From NCBI RefSeq assembly GCF_905171775.1, contig NC_053492.1, positions 327,262,720 to 327,326,719 on the forward strand: a stretch of 64,000 bases of DNA, given 5' to 3'. Positions 10,916-22,771 of the stretch are shown piece after piece. The DNA comes from Rana temporaria (lineage: Eukaryota > Chordata > Amphibia > Anura > Ranidae). A model generated the notes under the pieces. The model saw only the letters and a program-made list of their open reading frames with translations, searched no databases and was not told the origin of the DNA. Each line of letters begins with the position of its first letter. The stretch's first letter is position 1. The position numbers and the translations under genes were made by a program.

Positions 10916-11992
10916 GCTTTTTTAAGGTCATATTTACCCGCACAGTAATTTACTTTGAATTCTTTTATAACAAAGATGCTTTTAAATACAAGACAATCTA
11001 TGTGCCATAGTCTGTAATATGAAACGTATTCACGGAGACGTATGATCATACAAAATAGCTAATTTATTGGTAGACAAAATATGAATATTTACATGAAATT
11101 AAAATACCAGTTGCGTCACATTAACGACTTGAAAATCAATAAAATACCCCCAAAGTGGGCATGCAATACCTTTGATCTGAGTCATGGTAGGTTATCAAGA
11201 TAACTTTTATGTAAATGACAATGAAACAAAACGTCTATTTCACACGTCTAATCGTTACTTTACTGCAGGTAAGTAAAAGATCAAATAATGTGAAATATAT
11301 TGGACGTTAGTTTTGTCAATAAAATTGAAACTATGTAAAAATAAAAATATAATAAAAATTGTGCTCTTAAGGAAAAGTGACAAGTTATTGATATGAGAAC
11401 AAACCAGAACTACAGGATATTCAATACTTCAATATTTCAACATTTCTAGGGAACAACAATATATTTGAGATAAAATCAAAATGACATAATTACCAATTCC
11501 CAAGGTGGCTATTTCCTATTGGCAAGTGACCAGAGCTAAAATCGTTGCAGTCTTCATGCATAGTGCAAGCGTGCTCTCCTGGGGCGCTCCTATTGATGGG
11601 GTCCTCTTCTCATCCTCCCATTGAGCTCAAGATTAAGATTTTTAGATCTTAGATTGGGATCCCTTCTATCTCATGGGTTTCCCTTTTTATATTGATTAAA
11701 ACAATAGGACTATCAAGATCCTACCCAGTTCTGCCCCTCTGACAGCTGTCCTTAAATCATAGGCCTGTGGCACATATGGGCGTTCCTGCCAAGACGTGTT
11801 TGGTTTCTATTCGCTGACAGCTTAATAATTGACTTGTTCTCTGGGCTTGGAGAACCTCGAGTAATATTACTTCCAGCCACTAGGTGTCTCACCTTTATTG
11901 TGAGATAATCTATACGTTGGATATCTATATTTTAGGTTTAGACTATCGACATATATCTATCCATACCTCTATGTATGACTCTGGTATCTTTA
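10909..11992. other. Unassigned AT-rich DNA
   Basis: No gene, terminal repeat or tandem structure could be supported. This and 18533-19380 appear to be the sequence into which the Helitrons inserted. Confidence 0.4.
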
Positions 11993-12179
11993 TCTATATA
12001 TATAAAACTCAATGGGGCTGATTTACTATGCTCTGTGCGCTGCGCTGGTTCATGCCTTAATTAGTGCGCTGGGTGGAGGCTTAATTAGGCGCATGAACCA
12101 GCGTAGCAGCCGGCGCATTGAAAGTAATATGTAAAGCCGCGCCGATCTCCCTATAGAAGTCTATGGGAGAATTCAAAAG

Positions 12180-12725
12180 TGTTATTATTAAAGGCTAATC
12201 TGCAAGTTTTGTCCTAAAAAGTGTTTGGGGACCTCAGTCCTGCCCCAGGGGACATGTATCAATGTTTTTTTTTTTTTTTTTTAAAAAGTGAAATTAATAA
12301 TTCTTAAAGTGAAACAATAAAAATGAAATATTCCTTTAAATTTCGTACCTAGGGGGGGTGTAATGTCAGCATGTGAAATAGCGCATTTTTCCCGCACTTA
12401 GAACTGCCCCTGCACAAAGTGACATTCAGAAGGAAAAAAAGCCATTTAAAATTCACACACGGCTATAATGAATTGTCGGCTCTGACAATTCTGACAGGAT
12501 TAATTCATAAAACAAACAAAAAAATGTGTAGGGGTTCCCCCAAATTAAATTACCAGGCCCTTCAGGTCTGGAATGGATATTAAGGGGAACCCCGCCGTAA
12601 AAAAAAAAAAAAAAAAAGACGTGCGGTTCCCGGCAAATATCCATTCCAGGCCCTTCAGGTCTGGTGTGGATTTTAAGGGGAACTCCACCCCAAATTTAAA
12701 AAAAAAATGGCGTGGAGAAAGAAAA
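12180..12725. repeat. Module shared with the hAT element at 43.1-43.7 kb
   Basis: GCAAGTTTTGTCCTAAAAAG, TGTTTGGGGACCT, AAAGTGAAACAATAAAA and the CCTTCAGGTCTGGAATGG / AAGGGGAACCCCG blocks recur in the same order at 43180-43640. Within it a block of about 90 bp (TTCAGGTCTGG...AAGGGGAAC) is present twice (12558 and 12652). Confidence 0.7.
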
Positions 12726-12998
12726 CAAAACAAAACAACTTTGCTTCTACAGGATTGGATGTTAAAACCATCAGTGCTTCCTCTCTGATTTTCAGCAACT
12801 ATGCTTGTACTGCAGAGTGGCTTTGCCTTTACTAAACCCCAAACTAAATAATCATTTGGGGCAGGGATCCTCAAACTACAGCAGGAGTGTTTTCAATAGT
12901 AAAGCGTGACATGTAAGGTATCTATTTACTCGGTGTAACATCATCTTTCACATTATCACCAAAAATTGGGCTAACTTTAGTGTTTTGTGAATTTTTAA

Positions 12999-13640
12999 CC
13001 ACTTGAGCCCCGGACCATATTGCTGGTCAATGACCGAGCCAGTTTTTGTGATTCGGCACGGCGTCGCTTTAACTGACAATTGCGCAGTCGTGCGACGTGG
13101 CTCCCAAAAAAAATTGGCAACCTTTTTTTCCCCCACAAAGAGAGCTTTATTTTGGTGGTATTTGATCACCTCTGCGTTTTTTGAATTTTTCGAGCTATAA
13201 CCAAAAATAGAGCGACAATTTAAAAAAACAAAAAGAGTAATTTTGACTTTTTGCTATAATAAATATCCCCTAAAATATATATTCTAAAAAATAAATAAAT
13301 CCCTCAGTTTAGGCCGATACATATTCTACATCTTTTTGGTTCCCAAAAACTCGCAATTAGCGTTTATTGATTGGTTTCGGCAAAAGTCTCCAAAATATGG
13401 CATTTTTGTTGTATTTTTTATTTAACAAGTTATTGCGGCGATCAGCGATTTTTATCGGTACTGCGACATTATGGCGGACACATCGGACACTTTTTTGGAA
13501 CCATTGGCATTTTTCTAGCGATCAGTGCTCTAAAAATGCATTGCTTACTCTAAAAATGCCACTGGCAGGGAAGGGGTTAACACTAGGTGCAAGGGAGGGG
13601 TTAAATATGTTCCCTGGGTGTGTTCTAACTGAAGGGGGGG
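12999..13640. repeat. Remnant of CCACTTG-type TTAA element
   Basis: Follows TTAA (12995-12998) and starts CCACTTG, like the complete element at 25054-26186, and shares with it CGTCGCTTTAACTGACA, TGCGACGTGGCTCCCA and TTATGGCGGACACATCGGAC. The right terminus is lost; homology fades near 13640. Confidence 0.65.
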
Positions 13641-14227
13641 GGGGACTGACATGGGTAAATGACAGATCGCTGTTCATGAAGGGGAACTCCAGACCAAAAA
13701 AAAAAAAATGTGGGTTCCCCTTCAGGTGCATACCAGGCTCTTAGGCTTGGTCTGGAACATAAGGGGTTAAACCCGTGCCGAAAACCAGCGTGGGGTTCCC
13801 CCCAAGATCCAAACCAAGCCCTCATCCCAGGCACGCAGTCTGGCCGGACAGGAATGGGGGCGGGGACGAGCGAGCGAGCGAGCGCCCCCCCCCCCTCCTG
13901 AGCCGTACCGGACCGCATGCCCTCAACATGGGGGAGGGGGGCACTGCCCCCCCCACCCCAAAGCACTCTTGTCCCCATGTCGATAGGGACAAGAGCCTCT
14001 TCCCGACAACCCTGGCCGTTGGTTGTCGGGGTATGCGGGCGGGGGGCTTATCAGAATCTGAGAGGCCCCTTTAATAAGGTGGCCCCCAGATTCCGGCCCC
14101 CCACCCCCTACCCATTCACCTGGGGAAAAAAATGTAAAGAAATAAAACACCACACATGAATAAATTAATTTATTAGTCTGCCGGGGGTCTTCTGCCGGGG
14201 CCCCCCACCACCACCCCATTAGGCCCC

Positions 14228-15350
14228 GGGCTTCGCCGTCTTTCACCGGGACCCCCTTCACCAGTGAGGCTCCTTGCCTTTGGGGGAGGGTCCCGGGCTT
14301 CGACGGTTTCTGCGGGGGGGTGCACTTGCACCCCACCCCCGTCTTCAGCGCCGTAATTCACCGGGACCCCCTTCACCAGTGAGGCTCCTGCCTTTGGGGA
14401 AGGGTCCCGGGCTTCGACGGTTTCTGCGGGGGGGGGGGTGCACTTGCACCCCACCCCCGTCTTCAGCGCCGTAATTCACCGGGACCCCCTTCACCAGTGA
14501 GGCTCCTGCCTTTGGGGGAGGGTCCTGGGCTTCGACGGTTTCTGCGGGGGGGTGCACTGGCACCCCACCCCCGTCTTCAGCGCCGTAATTCACCGGGACC
14601 CCCTTCACCAGTGAGGCTCCTGCCTTTGGGGGAGGGTCCCGGGCTTCGACGGTTTCTGCGGGGGGGGGGGTGCACTTGCACCCCACCCCCGTCTTCAGCG
14701 CCGTAATTCACCGGGACCCCCTTCACCAGTGAGGCTCCTGCCTTTGGGGGAGGTTCCTGGGCTTCGACGGTTTCTGCGGGGGGGTGCACTGGCACCCCAC
14801 CCCCGTCTTCAGCGCCGTAATTCACCGGGACCCCCTTCACCAGTGAGGCTCCTGCCTTTGGGGGAGGGTCCTGGGCTTCGACGGTTTCTGCGGGGGGGGT
14901 GCACTGGCACCCCACCCCCGTCTTCAGCGCCGTAATTCACCGGGACCCCCTTCACCAGTGAGGCTCCTGCCTTTGGGGGAGGGTCCTGGGCTTCGACGGT
15001 TTCTGTGGGGGGGTGCACTGGCACCCCACCCCCGTCTTCAGCGCCGTAATTCACCGGGACCCCCTTCACCAGTGAGGCTCCTGCCTTTGGGGGAGGGTCC
15101 TGGGCTTCGACGGTTTCTGCGGGGGGGGTGCACTGGCACCCCACCCCCGTCTTCAGCGCCGTAAGTCACCGGGACCCCCTTCACCAGTGAGGCTCCTGCC
15201 TTTGGGGGAGGGTCCTGGGCTTCGACGGTTTCTGCGGGGGGGATGCACTGGCACCCCACCCCCGTCTTCAGTGCCGTAATTCACCGGGACCCCCTTCACC
15301 AGTGAGGCTCCTGCCTTTGGGGGAGGGTCCCGGGCTTCTACGGTGTTTTC
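14228..15350. repeat. Tandem array of about 115 bp, nine or more copies
   Basis: The phase mark GTCTTCAGCGCCG occurs at 14341, 14459, 14573, 14691, 14805, 14920, 15034 and 15149, and as GTCTTCAGTGCCG at 15264. Spacing is 114-118 bp, with length variation in the G run after TTTCTGCGG. Copies are nearly identical, so the array is young or homogenised. Open frames on both strands (PLGEGPGLRRFLRGG and its antisense) repeat with the unit and have no start-stop logic of a gene. Confidence 0.9.
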
Positions 15351-15399
15351 CGCCGGGGGGCGACACCCACGGGCTTCTGCGATGCCTTCCGCTTCTGCC

Positions 15400-15740
15400 T
15401 GTCTCCTCCGCGGAGCACAGGGCTGGTCTCCGCTGTCTTCTCCCTTCTCTTCCATTCGATGTTGACACGACGAGGTCCGGCGCTGGAATGCCGTCTGAGC
15501 AGCGGGCATGGACTTATATAGGGCAATGCCACCATGTGACCTCAACCCATGTGACATCACATTCCCTGGGCATGATGGGAATGTGATGTCACATGGGTTG
15601 AGGTCACATGGTGGAATTACCCTATATAAGTCCATGCCCGCCGCTGACACGGCATGTCAGCGCGGAACCTCGTCGTGTCAACATCCAATGGAAGAGAAGG
15701 GAGAGGACAGCGCAGACAAGCCCTGTGCTCCCGGAGGAGA
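15400..15740. repeat. Central palindrome with outward-facing TATA-like boxes
   Basis: Perfect core arms 15531-15566 and 15577-15612 are separated by a 10-bp loop. Outside the core the symmetry continues with few mismatches to about 15400 and 15740. CTTATATAGGG (15513-15523, acting leftward) and CCCTATATAAG (15620-15630, acting rightward) are symmetric TATA-like sequences, and TGACATCAC/GTGATGTCA CRE-like sites lie in the core. This looks like a bidirectional promoter-like module, but no transcript evidence is available. Confidence 0.7.
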
Positions 15741-17197
15741 CAGGCCGAAGAAGGAAGAGAGAAGAAAGAAGACGGAAGAAAGCCCTGGCTCCGCGGGGGA
15801 GCCAGGCAGAAGAGGGAGCAGAGAAGACAGAAGAGAAAAGACCTGGGAGTTGGCGCACCCCCGGCAGAAGACCAGGAAGACTGGAACCCTGGCGGAAGGC
15901 ACCGGAAAGACCGGGGGATAGGCGCCATCCCCCGGCAGAAGACCCCGAAGTCCGGATGCCCCCCCCTAATGTAAAAGAGCTTAAATGGGGTGGGGGCATC
16001 CGGCGGAAGGCTCCGGAGAGGACCGAGGGATGGCGCCCTCCCCCGGCAGAAATCACCGAAGCCCAGGGTCCCGGCAGAAGATCGGGAGAGAAGAAACCCC
16101 CCCATTGTAAGAGAGCTAAAGAAGAAAGGGGGGGCTCCGGAGCAGATTAATAAAATATTTTATTGTGTGGTGTTTTATTTTACTTTACACTTTCCCCCAT
16201 GTGAATGGGTAGAGGTACGATGTACCCCATACTCATTCACATAGGGTGGGGGGCCGGCATCTGGGGGCCCCCTTATTAAAGGGAGCTCGCAGATTCCGAT
16301 TAGCCCCGCCCGCATACCCCGACAACCAATGGCAAGGGTTGTCGGGAAGAGGCTCTTGTCCCTATCGACATGGGGACAAGAGTGCTGTGGGGTGGGGGGC
16401 AGTGCCCCCCTCCCCCACAGCACACACTCCCCCATGCTGAGGGCATGCGGTCTGGTACGGCTCAGGAGGGGGGGGGGCGCTCGCTCGTCCCCACCCCCAT
16501 TCCTGTCCGGGCCAGACTGCGTGCTTGGGATGAGGACTTGGTTTGGATCTGGGGGGGGACCCCCGCGCCGAATCGGCGCGGGTTTAACCCCTCACTTTCC
16601 GGACCAAGCCTAAGAGCCTAATGTAGCCCTGGAGGGGGACCCGCGCCGATTTCAAGTTTGAAATTTGGCGCGGAGTTCCCCTTCATGGCTGAAAATAGCT
16701 CGGAGATTCCCGTGCACCGCGTCACGCAGCGCATTCACGGGTACGCCGCTTGGTATTTACCAAGATTTTCACGGCGTACTGACACGGCGCACGGGAAGCG
16801 CCGAAATTTCTCTCTGCGCATGCCCAGTATGCAAATGAACCTCCCGAGGTTCAGGCGCACTGTGCAAGCGTACGGGGATCTGTTTTCAAAAAACACTTTC
16901 CCTTTCAATTCGGCCCGCCAAACACTCTCAAACACATGTCACTTCACTTCCCCTGCATCCCCCCACCTCCCCCCCTAATAAACTCCCGCCCGAATCCCCG
17001 ATATTTACATTTCAATGTGCCGTGCGCCAGGTCTGTACTGGTGCACAATGCACCCTCTCCTGGGCGCACGGAGCACATTAGTAACTAGGGAAATACACTG
17101 CACTAGCAGCGTATTTCTTTAGTAAATGGCAAAACGGCTGCTACTCCTGCTTTTACTCCATGAGTCATGGAGTAAAGGCTTGGTAAATCAGCCCCAA

Positions 17198-17198
<1 letters not shown>

Positions 17199-17228
<30 letters not shown>

Positions 17229-17242
17229 ATGTATGTATGTTC
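17199..17242. repeat. (TG)n(ATGT)n microsatellite in Helitron 1
   Basis: TG units followed by repeated GTAT/ATGT; a shorter version lies at the same place in Helitron 2 (17797-17813). Confidence 0.9.
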
Positions 17243-17771
17243 CAGCATCACGTCCAAACGGCTAAAGATATTAACATGAAACTTGGCACACATGTTACTT
17301 ATATGTCAGCAACAAACATAGGATAGGTGGTTTAACCCTTACCCACCCCCATATGCCATGGTCAGGGTTTTCCTTTAAAGTCCCATTCAACTCTATGGGA
17401 AATACGTGTTACTTCATAACTTCCAAACGGCTGTAGATATTTCGATAACACTTGGTCACATGTCCACTTAAACTATAGGATAGTTAATTTATCCCTTAAC
17501 TACCCCCATTTGTGAGGGTCTGGGTTTTTGTTTAAAGTCCCATGCAAATCAATGGGAAATGTATGTTCCCACATAACTTCTGTACGCCTGGAGATATTTC
17601 AATAATACCTGGTACACATATTACTTATATGCCAAATAAAAATATATGACAGTTAAATTAACCCTTACCTACACCCTTATATAAAAGATGGGTATATTTA
17701 TATTACTATGATTTTCCTCCCCAAAAGGTTAAGATAGGAAGACCGGGCAACGCCGGGTATTCAGCTAGTAA

Positions 17772-18532
17772 TCTATATATATAAAACTCAACGTGTGTAT
17801 GTATGTATGTATGTTCCAGCATCACGTCCAAACGGCTAAAGATATTAACATGAAACTTGGCATACATGTTACTTATATGTCAGCAACAAACATAGGATAG
17901 GTGGTTTAACCATTACCCACCACCATTTGCCATGGTCGGGGTTTTTCTTTAAAGTCCCATTCAACTCTATGGGAAATACATGTTACTTCATGTTCCAGCA
18001 TCACGTCCAAACGGCTAAAGATATTAACATGAAACTTGGCACACATGTTACTTATATGTCAGCAACAAACATAGGATAGGTGGTTTAACCCTTACCCACC
18101 CCCATTTGCCATGGCCGGGGTTTTCCTTTAAAGTCCCATTCAACTCTATGGGAAATACATGTTACTTCATAACTTCCAAACGGCTGTAGATATTTCGATA
18201 ACACTTGGTCACATGTTACTTATATGTCCACTTAAACTATAGGATAGTTAATTTATCCCTTAACTACCCCCATTTGTGAGGGTCGGGGTTTTTGTTTAAA
18301 GTCCCATGCAAATCAATGGGAAGTGTAGGTTCCCACATAACTTCTGTACGCCTGGAGATATTTCAATAATACCTGGTACACATATTACTTATATGCCAAA
18401 TAAAAATATATGACAGTTAAATTAACCCTTACATACACCCTTATATAAAAGATGGGTATATTTATATTACTATGATTTTCCTCCCCAAAAGGTTAAGATA
18501 GGAAGACCGGGCAACGCCGGGTATTCAGCTAG
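17772..18532 (+). mobile_element. Helitron 2 (761 bp), directly behind Helitron 1
   Basis: Begins TCTATATATATAAAACTC at 17772, preceded by A, and ends CTAG at 18529-18532, followed by T, with the same CCGG hairpin. Only three bases separate the CTAG of Helitron 1 from the TC of Helitron 2. It carries an internal direct duplication of 179 bp (17813-17991 and 17992-18170) that Helitron 1 lacks. Confidence 0.85.
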
Positions 18533-19399
18533 TATTATATAAAATACAATTAGTATACTGTTGATTTCAATACAATATGTTCTTATATTCCATTATAAAT
18601 GTTTTTCAAACAGTCTTTGCAATCAATGCATAGGTTACATCTCTCAATCAAATGCAAAATAATTATTAATGTAGATGCATGAAATATTTTGATATGTCCT
18701 TGATGGATATGTGTTACATTTCATATTTTTATAATCACAATGTGATATCTTTTATAATGTCAATTACGGTAGCTTATCTAAAGCACTTCTATTTATAAAA
18801 CAAATTTCTCATATATTTCTTTCCTCGAACAAAGCTCTAACCTACCGGGTATGTTTCCCTCGGTCCTAATTCATCGATTATCTAAACATTACTTATTTCA
18901 TTTCGATATATATTCTTCCAATACAATGCATTATAAAATATCTCTGACTTGTATCATATTTGTCCATCTCGTAGATAGAGGCATGTCTTGTCCTTGGTGT
19001 GAGCCATGAATTGGATTTTTCTGCCATTGTCTAAGTCGCAGCTGAGATAATACTGTCTGTTTACCTTAGAGCAACCTTTTTCTGTGATACAATGGGAGTT
19101 ATTCTACTCCAACGTGATAATAGCCCAGTTAGGTATCTGTGAAAGCTCTCCCTATGGCAGGATAGCTGACCAGTGGTGATAATACACCTCTTCTTGTTTA
19201 TACACCAAAGCTGGGTCAAACACTTTGTTCTGTGAGAAAAATGTCATTGTTTCACTTTTACTCAAATTAGTAAAAGTTAAAATAGCTAATGCATTGGGAA
19301 CTGGGCAAATATGGCTTAGTTCCTGAAAGGTTCTCATTTCAGTGATTCATCTCAAATTTGAGGTTTAATGGACTTCCCATATTTTTTCCGGAAAAATAT
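18533..19399. other. Unassigned AT-rich DNA right of the Helitrons
   Basis: No gene or terminal repeat was found; composition resembles 10909-11992 on the other side of the Helitron pair. Confidence 0.4.
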
Positions 19400-20785
19400 T
19401 GAATATAATATTTTTATTGTCGCCAAAAACTTACAACAATATATATCTCATCTCCTGAAATTAGACTTTTGTATAGAATGAAATCGAATTCCAATAGAAA
19501 AGATTAGAAAAGAAAAGCATAGAAAAACAATAGAACAGAATATAAAAAAATATATAATATATTCTATTCTAATCTTTTCTATTCAAATTCGATTTCATTC
19601 TATATGAAATTCGAATTTTGGAAAATGGTTATATGTAATAAAAATTTGGATGTGGTAGTTTTTTCTAATTTAGTGGATTTTTTTCTAATGTGGTAGAATT
19701 TTTTCGAATGCAGTAGATTTTTTCTAATTTAATTACATTTTTCAAATTTGATCGACTTTTTAGGAATTCGGTCAAAATTTTTTCAAATTCTAATATGAAA
19801 CTAATCTTTTATAATCTTTTCAAATCCGATTTCATTCAGAAATTTGAATTTTGTATAAATGAATTCAAATTTGAATAGAAAAGATTAGAATGGAATAGAA
19901 AAGAAAAACAAGAGAATAGAATAAAATATAATATATATTATAATTTATTCTATTCTGTTCTATTGTTTTTCTAGTTTTTTAACTTTTCTATTTTCTATTC
20001 TATTCTAATCTTTTCTATTCCAGTTCTAGTTCATTCTATATGAAATTCAAATTTTGGAAAATGGTTATATGTAAAAAACAAAAATCGAATTTGGTAGTTT
20101 TTTCTAATTTAGTCGATTTTTTTCAAATGCGGTTTTTTTTTTCTAATTCGGTAGATTTTTTTCAAATGCGGTAGAATTTTTTCGAATGCAGTAGATTTTT
20201 TCTAATCTAATAAAAAATTTAAAATTTGATCGACTTTTTAGGAATTCGGTAAAAAATGTTTCAAATTCTAATATGAAACTAATCTTTTATAATCTTTTCT
20301 CTTCAAATTCGATTTCATTCAATAAGAAATTCAAATTTTGTATAAAATGAATTCAAATTCGAATAGAAAAGATTAGAATGGAATAGAAAAGAAAAACAAG
20401 AGAATATAATAAAATATAATATATATTATAATTGATTCTATTATGTTCTATTGTTTTTCTATTCTTTTATATTTTAGTTTCCATAAATTTTAATTATTTT
20501 CCAATCTATTCTAGAATTCAAATTTATACTATTCGAATTTCGGAAGACTGTCATGTTCTATTTTATTACATTCTATTAACTTCTATTCTATTCTTTTTGA
20601 TTCTATTGCTTTATTGTTTTATATTCTATTTTATTGTAGTTTTTAGAAAATCGATTTTCTATTTTTTCAAATTCGATTCGAATTTGTTTTCGCATTCGAT
20701 TCGGATTCAAATCGAATTCGAATTTCGTTCGCGTTTTTTCAAGTTTGTTTAAATTCGTTAAATTTGTAATTCGGAAATTCGGATG
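19400..20785. repeat. AT-rich tandem repeat, period about 430-480 bp
   Basis: AATTTTGGAAAATGGTTATA occurs at about 19614 and 20048, and TCAAATTCTAATATGAAACT at about 19785 and 20263. This shows two long diverged tandem copies plus partial ones. Within each copy shorter TTCTATTCTAATCTTTTC/AGAAAAGATTAGAAT inverted pieces recur. Same family as 10441-10840. Confidence 0.7.
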
Positions 20786-22766
20786 CATACGAACAGCGGA
20801 CATTTACCACGTGATCGCTCTGTCCAATGACGGAGCGATCAGTTGTAAACAAACCGGCGTCATGTGATGACACCCGTTCCTCCCCTCTCGGTACAGTGTG
20901 AGAGGAGAAGGGGAGAGAGCGGATGGCAGCAGCAGTGCTGTGGGCTGGATCTGTGACAATTGCAGTCACAGATCCAGCCATCCATCCCTCCATGCTTAGC
21001 CATCCCTGCCAATACTCTGCAAAACACAATACCCTGCAATACCCTCTGCCAATACTCTGCCAATACTCTGCAATACCCCGCAATACTCCGCAATACCCTG
21101 CAATACTCCACCAATACCCTGCCAATACTCTGCCAATACCCCACAATACTCCGCAATACCCTGCAATACTCCGCAATACCCTGCAATACTCTGCAATACC
21201 CTGCAATACTCTGCAATACTCCACAATACCCCAGCAATACTCCGCAATACCCTGCAATACTTTGCAATACACTGCAATACTCTGCAATACTCTGCAATAC
21301 CCTGCAATACCTTGCCATACCCTGCAATACTCCGTTATACTCTGCAATACTCTGCAATACTCTGCAATACCCTGCAATACCCTGCAATACTCTGCAATAC
21401 TCTGCAATACCCTGCAATACTCTGCAATACCCTGCAACACTCTGCAATACCCTGCCAATACTCTGCAATACCCTGCCAATACTCTGCAATACCCTGCCAA
21501 TACTCTGCAATACCCCGCAATACGTCCCCCTCTCCCGCCACCCTCCGATGCTTCTACCAACTCACCGCTACGATCAAAGCCAGGATAATTTTTTTATTTT
21601 TTATTTCAGGCTTCCCAGCCTAGAGGTGAGATGTGGGGTCTTATTGACTCCACATCTCACTGTAAAGAGGACCTGTCATGCTATATTCCCATTACAAGGG
21701 ATGTTTACATTCCTTATAATAGGAATAAAAGTGATCAAAAATTTATTTTTGGGGAAAAAAGTGTCAAACTAAAATAAATAAAGTAAAATGAACAATAAAA
21801 TGTTTTTTTTTTTTTAGAGTGCCCCTGTCCCTGTGTGCTCGCATGCAGACGCAAACGCACACGTAAGTCCCGCCCACATATGAAAACAGGGTTCAAGCTA
21901 CACATGTGAGGTATCGTTGCAAACGTTAGAGCGAGAGCAATAATTTTGGCCCTAGACCTCCTCCGTAACTCAAAACATGTAACCAGTATAAATATGTAAA
22001 GCATCGCCTATGGGGATTTTTAAGTAGCGAAGTTTGGCGCCATTCCACAAAAGTGTGCAATTTTGAAGGGTGACATGTTTGGTATCTATTTACTCGGCGT
22101 ATCTTCATCTTTCATATTATGCAAAAACATTGGGCTAACTTTACTGTTTTTTTTTTAAGCACAAAACGTTTTTTTTTTATTTTAAACGCATTAGAAAAAT
22201 TGCTGCACAAATACTGTGTGAGATAAAAAGTTGTAATGACCGCCATTGTATGCTCTAGGGTCTTTGCTAAAAAAGCATATATAATGTTTGGGAGTTCTAT
22301 GTAATTTTCTAGCAAATAAATTTAGATTTTTACATGTAGGAGAGAAATGTCAGAATTGGCCTGGGTGCTCCAGAACGCCTGATGGTGCTTCCTGCATGTT
22401 GGGCCTCTGTATGTGGCCACGCTGTGTAAAAGTCTCACACATGTGGTATCGCCATACTCGGGAGGAATAGCAGAATGTGTTTTGGGGTGTAATTTGTGGT
22501 ATGAAAATGCTGTGTGTGAGAAATATCCTGCTAATATGACAGAAACGAGAAAAATGTCTTTATTTTTACAGAATTTTCAGTCTTTTTTCTTTTATAGTGC
22601 AAAAAATAAAAAACCCAGAGGTGATCAAATACCACCAAAAGAAAGCTCTATTTGTGTGAAAAAAAGGACAAAAATGTCATATGGGTACAATGTTGTATGA
22701 CTGAGTAATTGTCATTCAAATTATGAGAGCACCGAAAGCTGAAAATTGATCTGGTTAGGAAGGGGG
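20786..22766. mobile_element. Copy of the 4232-5980 family carrying a decamer satellite
   Basis: The left part (CACGTGATCGCTCTGTCC, CAGTCACAGATCCAGCCATC) leads into the decamer array. From 21600 the sequence follows the 4232-5980 element: GTGAGATGTGGGGTCTTATT, CACACATGTGAGGTATCG, GCGCCATTCCAC, GGTATCTATTTACTCGG, TTTTTACATGTAGGAGAGAAATGTCAG... It then continues past that element's end into the CTCACACATGTGGTATCGCC satellite vocabulary. No transposase. Its own ends were not located with confidence. Confidence 0.55.
20998..21525. repeat. Decamer satellite (AATACYCTGC)n, about 50 copies
   Basis: Units of 10-11 bp alternate AATACTCTGC, AATACCCTGC and CAATACCCTGCC. All six frames stay partly open, giving artefact peptides such as repeated GYCRVLQSIAEY. 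The array is not a gene. Confidence 0.95.
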
Positions 22767-22771
22767 TTTAA

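Larger units (their letters stand above)
12014..17195. mobile_element. 5.2 kb fold-back (long inverted repeat) element in Helitron 1
   Basis: Ends are GGGGCTGATTTAC and GTAAATCAGCCCC with AAT at 12011-12013 and 17196-17198. The empty site is readable from Helitron 2 (AAACTCAACGTGTG). Large inverted arms are evident: 13700-14160 pairs with 16165-16640 (for example GACAAGAGCCTCTTCCCGAC at 13988 against its complement near 16345). The middle holds a 115-bp tandem array (14228-15350) and a near-perfect palindrome centred at 15571. No transposase was recognised. The superfamily is unknown; a 3-bp target duplication would fit Harbinger-like or other small classes. Confidence 0.7.
11993..17768 (+). 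mobile_element. Helitron 1 (nonautonomous), interrupted by a fold-back element
   Basis: Starts with TCTATATATATAAAACTC and ends with a CCGG hairpin (CCGGGCAACGCCGG) followed by TATTCAGCTAG, the 5'-TC and 3'-CTRR signature of rolling-circle Helitrons; the base after CTAG is T. Only about 594 bp belong to the Helitron; the rest is the 5182-bp insertion at 12014-17195. No Rep/helicase gene is present. Its interior (GTTCCAGCATCACGTCCAAA onward) matches Helitron 2 at 17772. Confidence 0.8.

Noticed and set aside
10840..11049. A 69-codon frame ending in a poly Tyr-Ile tract
   Set aside because: The tract is the (TA)n microsatellite; the rest has no support.
14173..15259. Overlapping frames of about 110 codons (GEGPGLRRFLRGG; PAETVEAQDPPPKAG) that look like a repeat protein
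   Set aside because: They follow the 115-bp unit exactly on both strands, and starts recur once per unit. No evidence of a gene.
15508..16150. Frames of 137-180 codons next to the TATA-like palindrome, possibly a gene driven by it
   Set aside because: Low-complexity Arg/Lys/Glu/Pro sequence, several frames open at once over a GC-rich purine-biased stretch, and no recognisable domain.
20739..21772. Long open frames on both strands (up to 273 codons) with repeating GYCRVLQSIAEY or NTLQYSAIPC peptides
   Set aside because: They are translations of the decamer satellite; any phase without a stop stays open. No start context or homologous domain.
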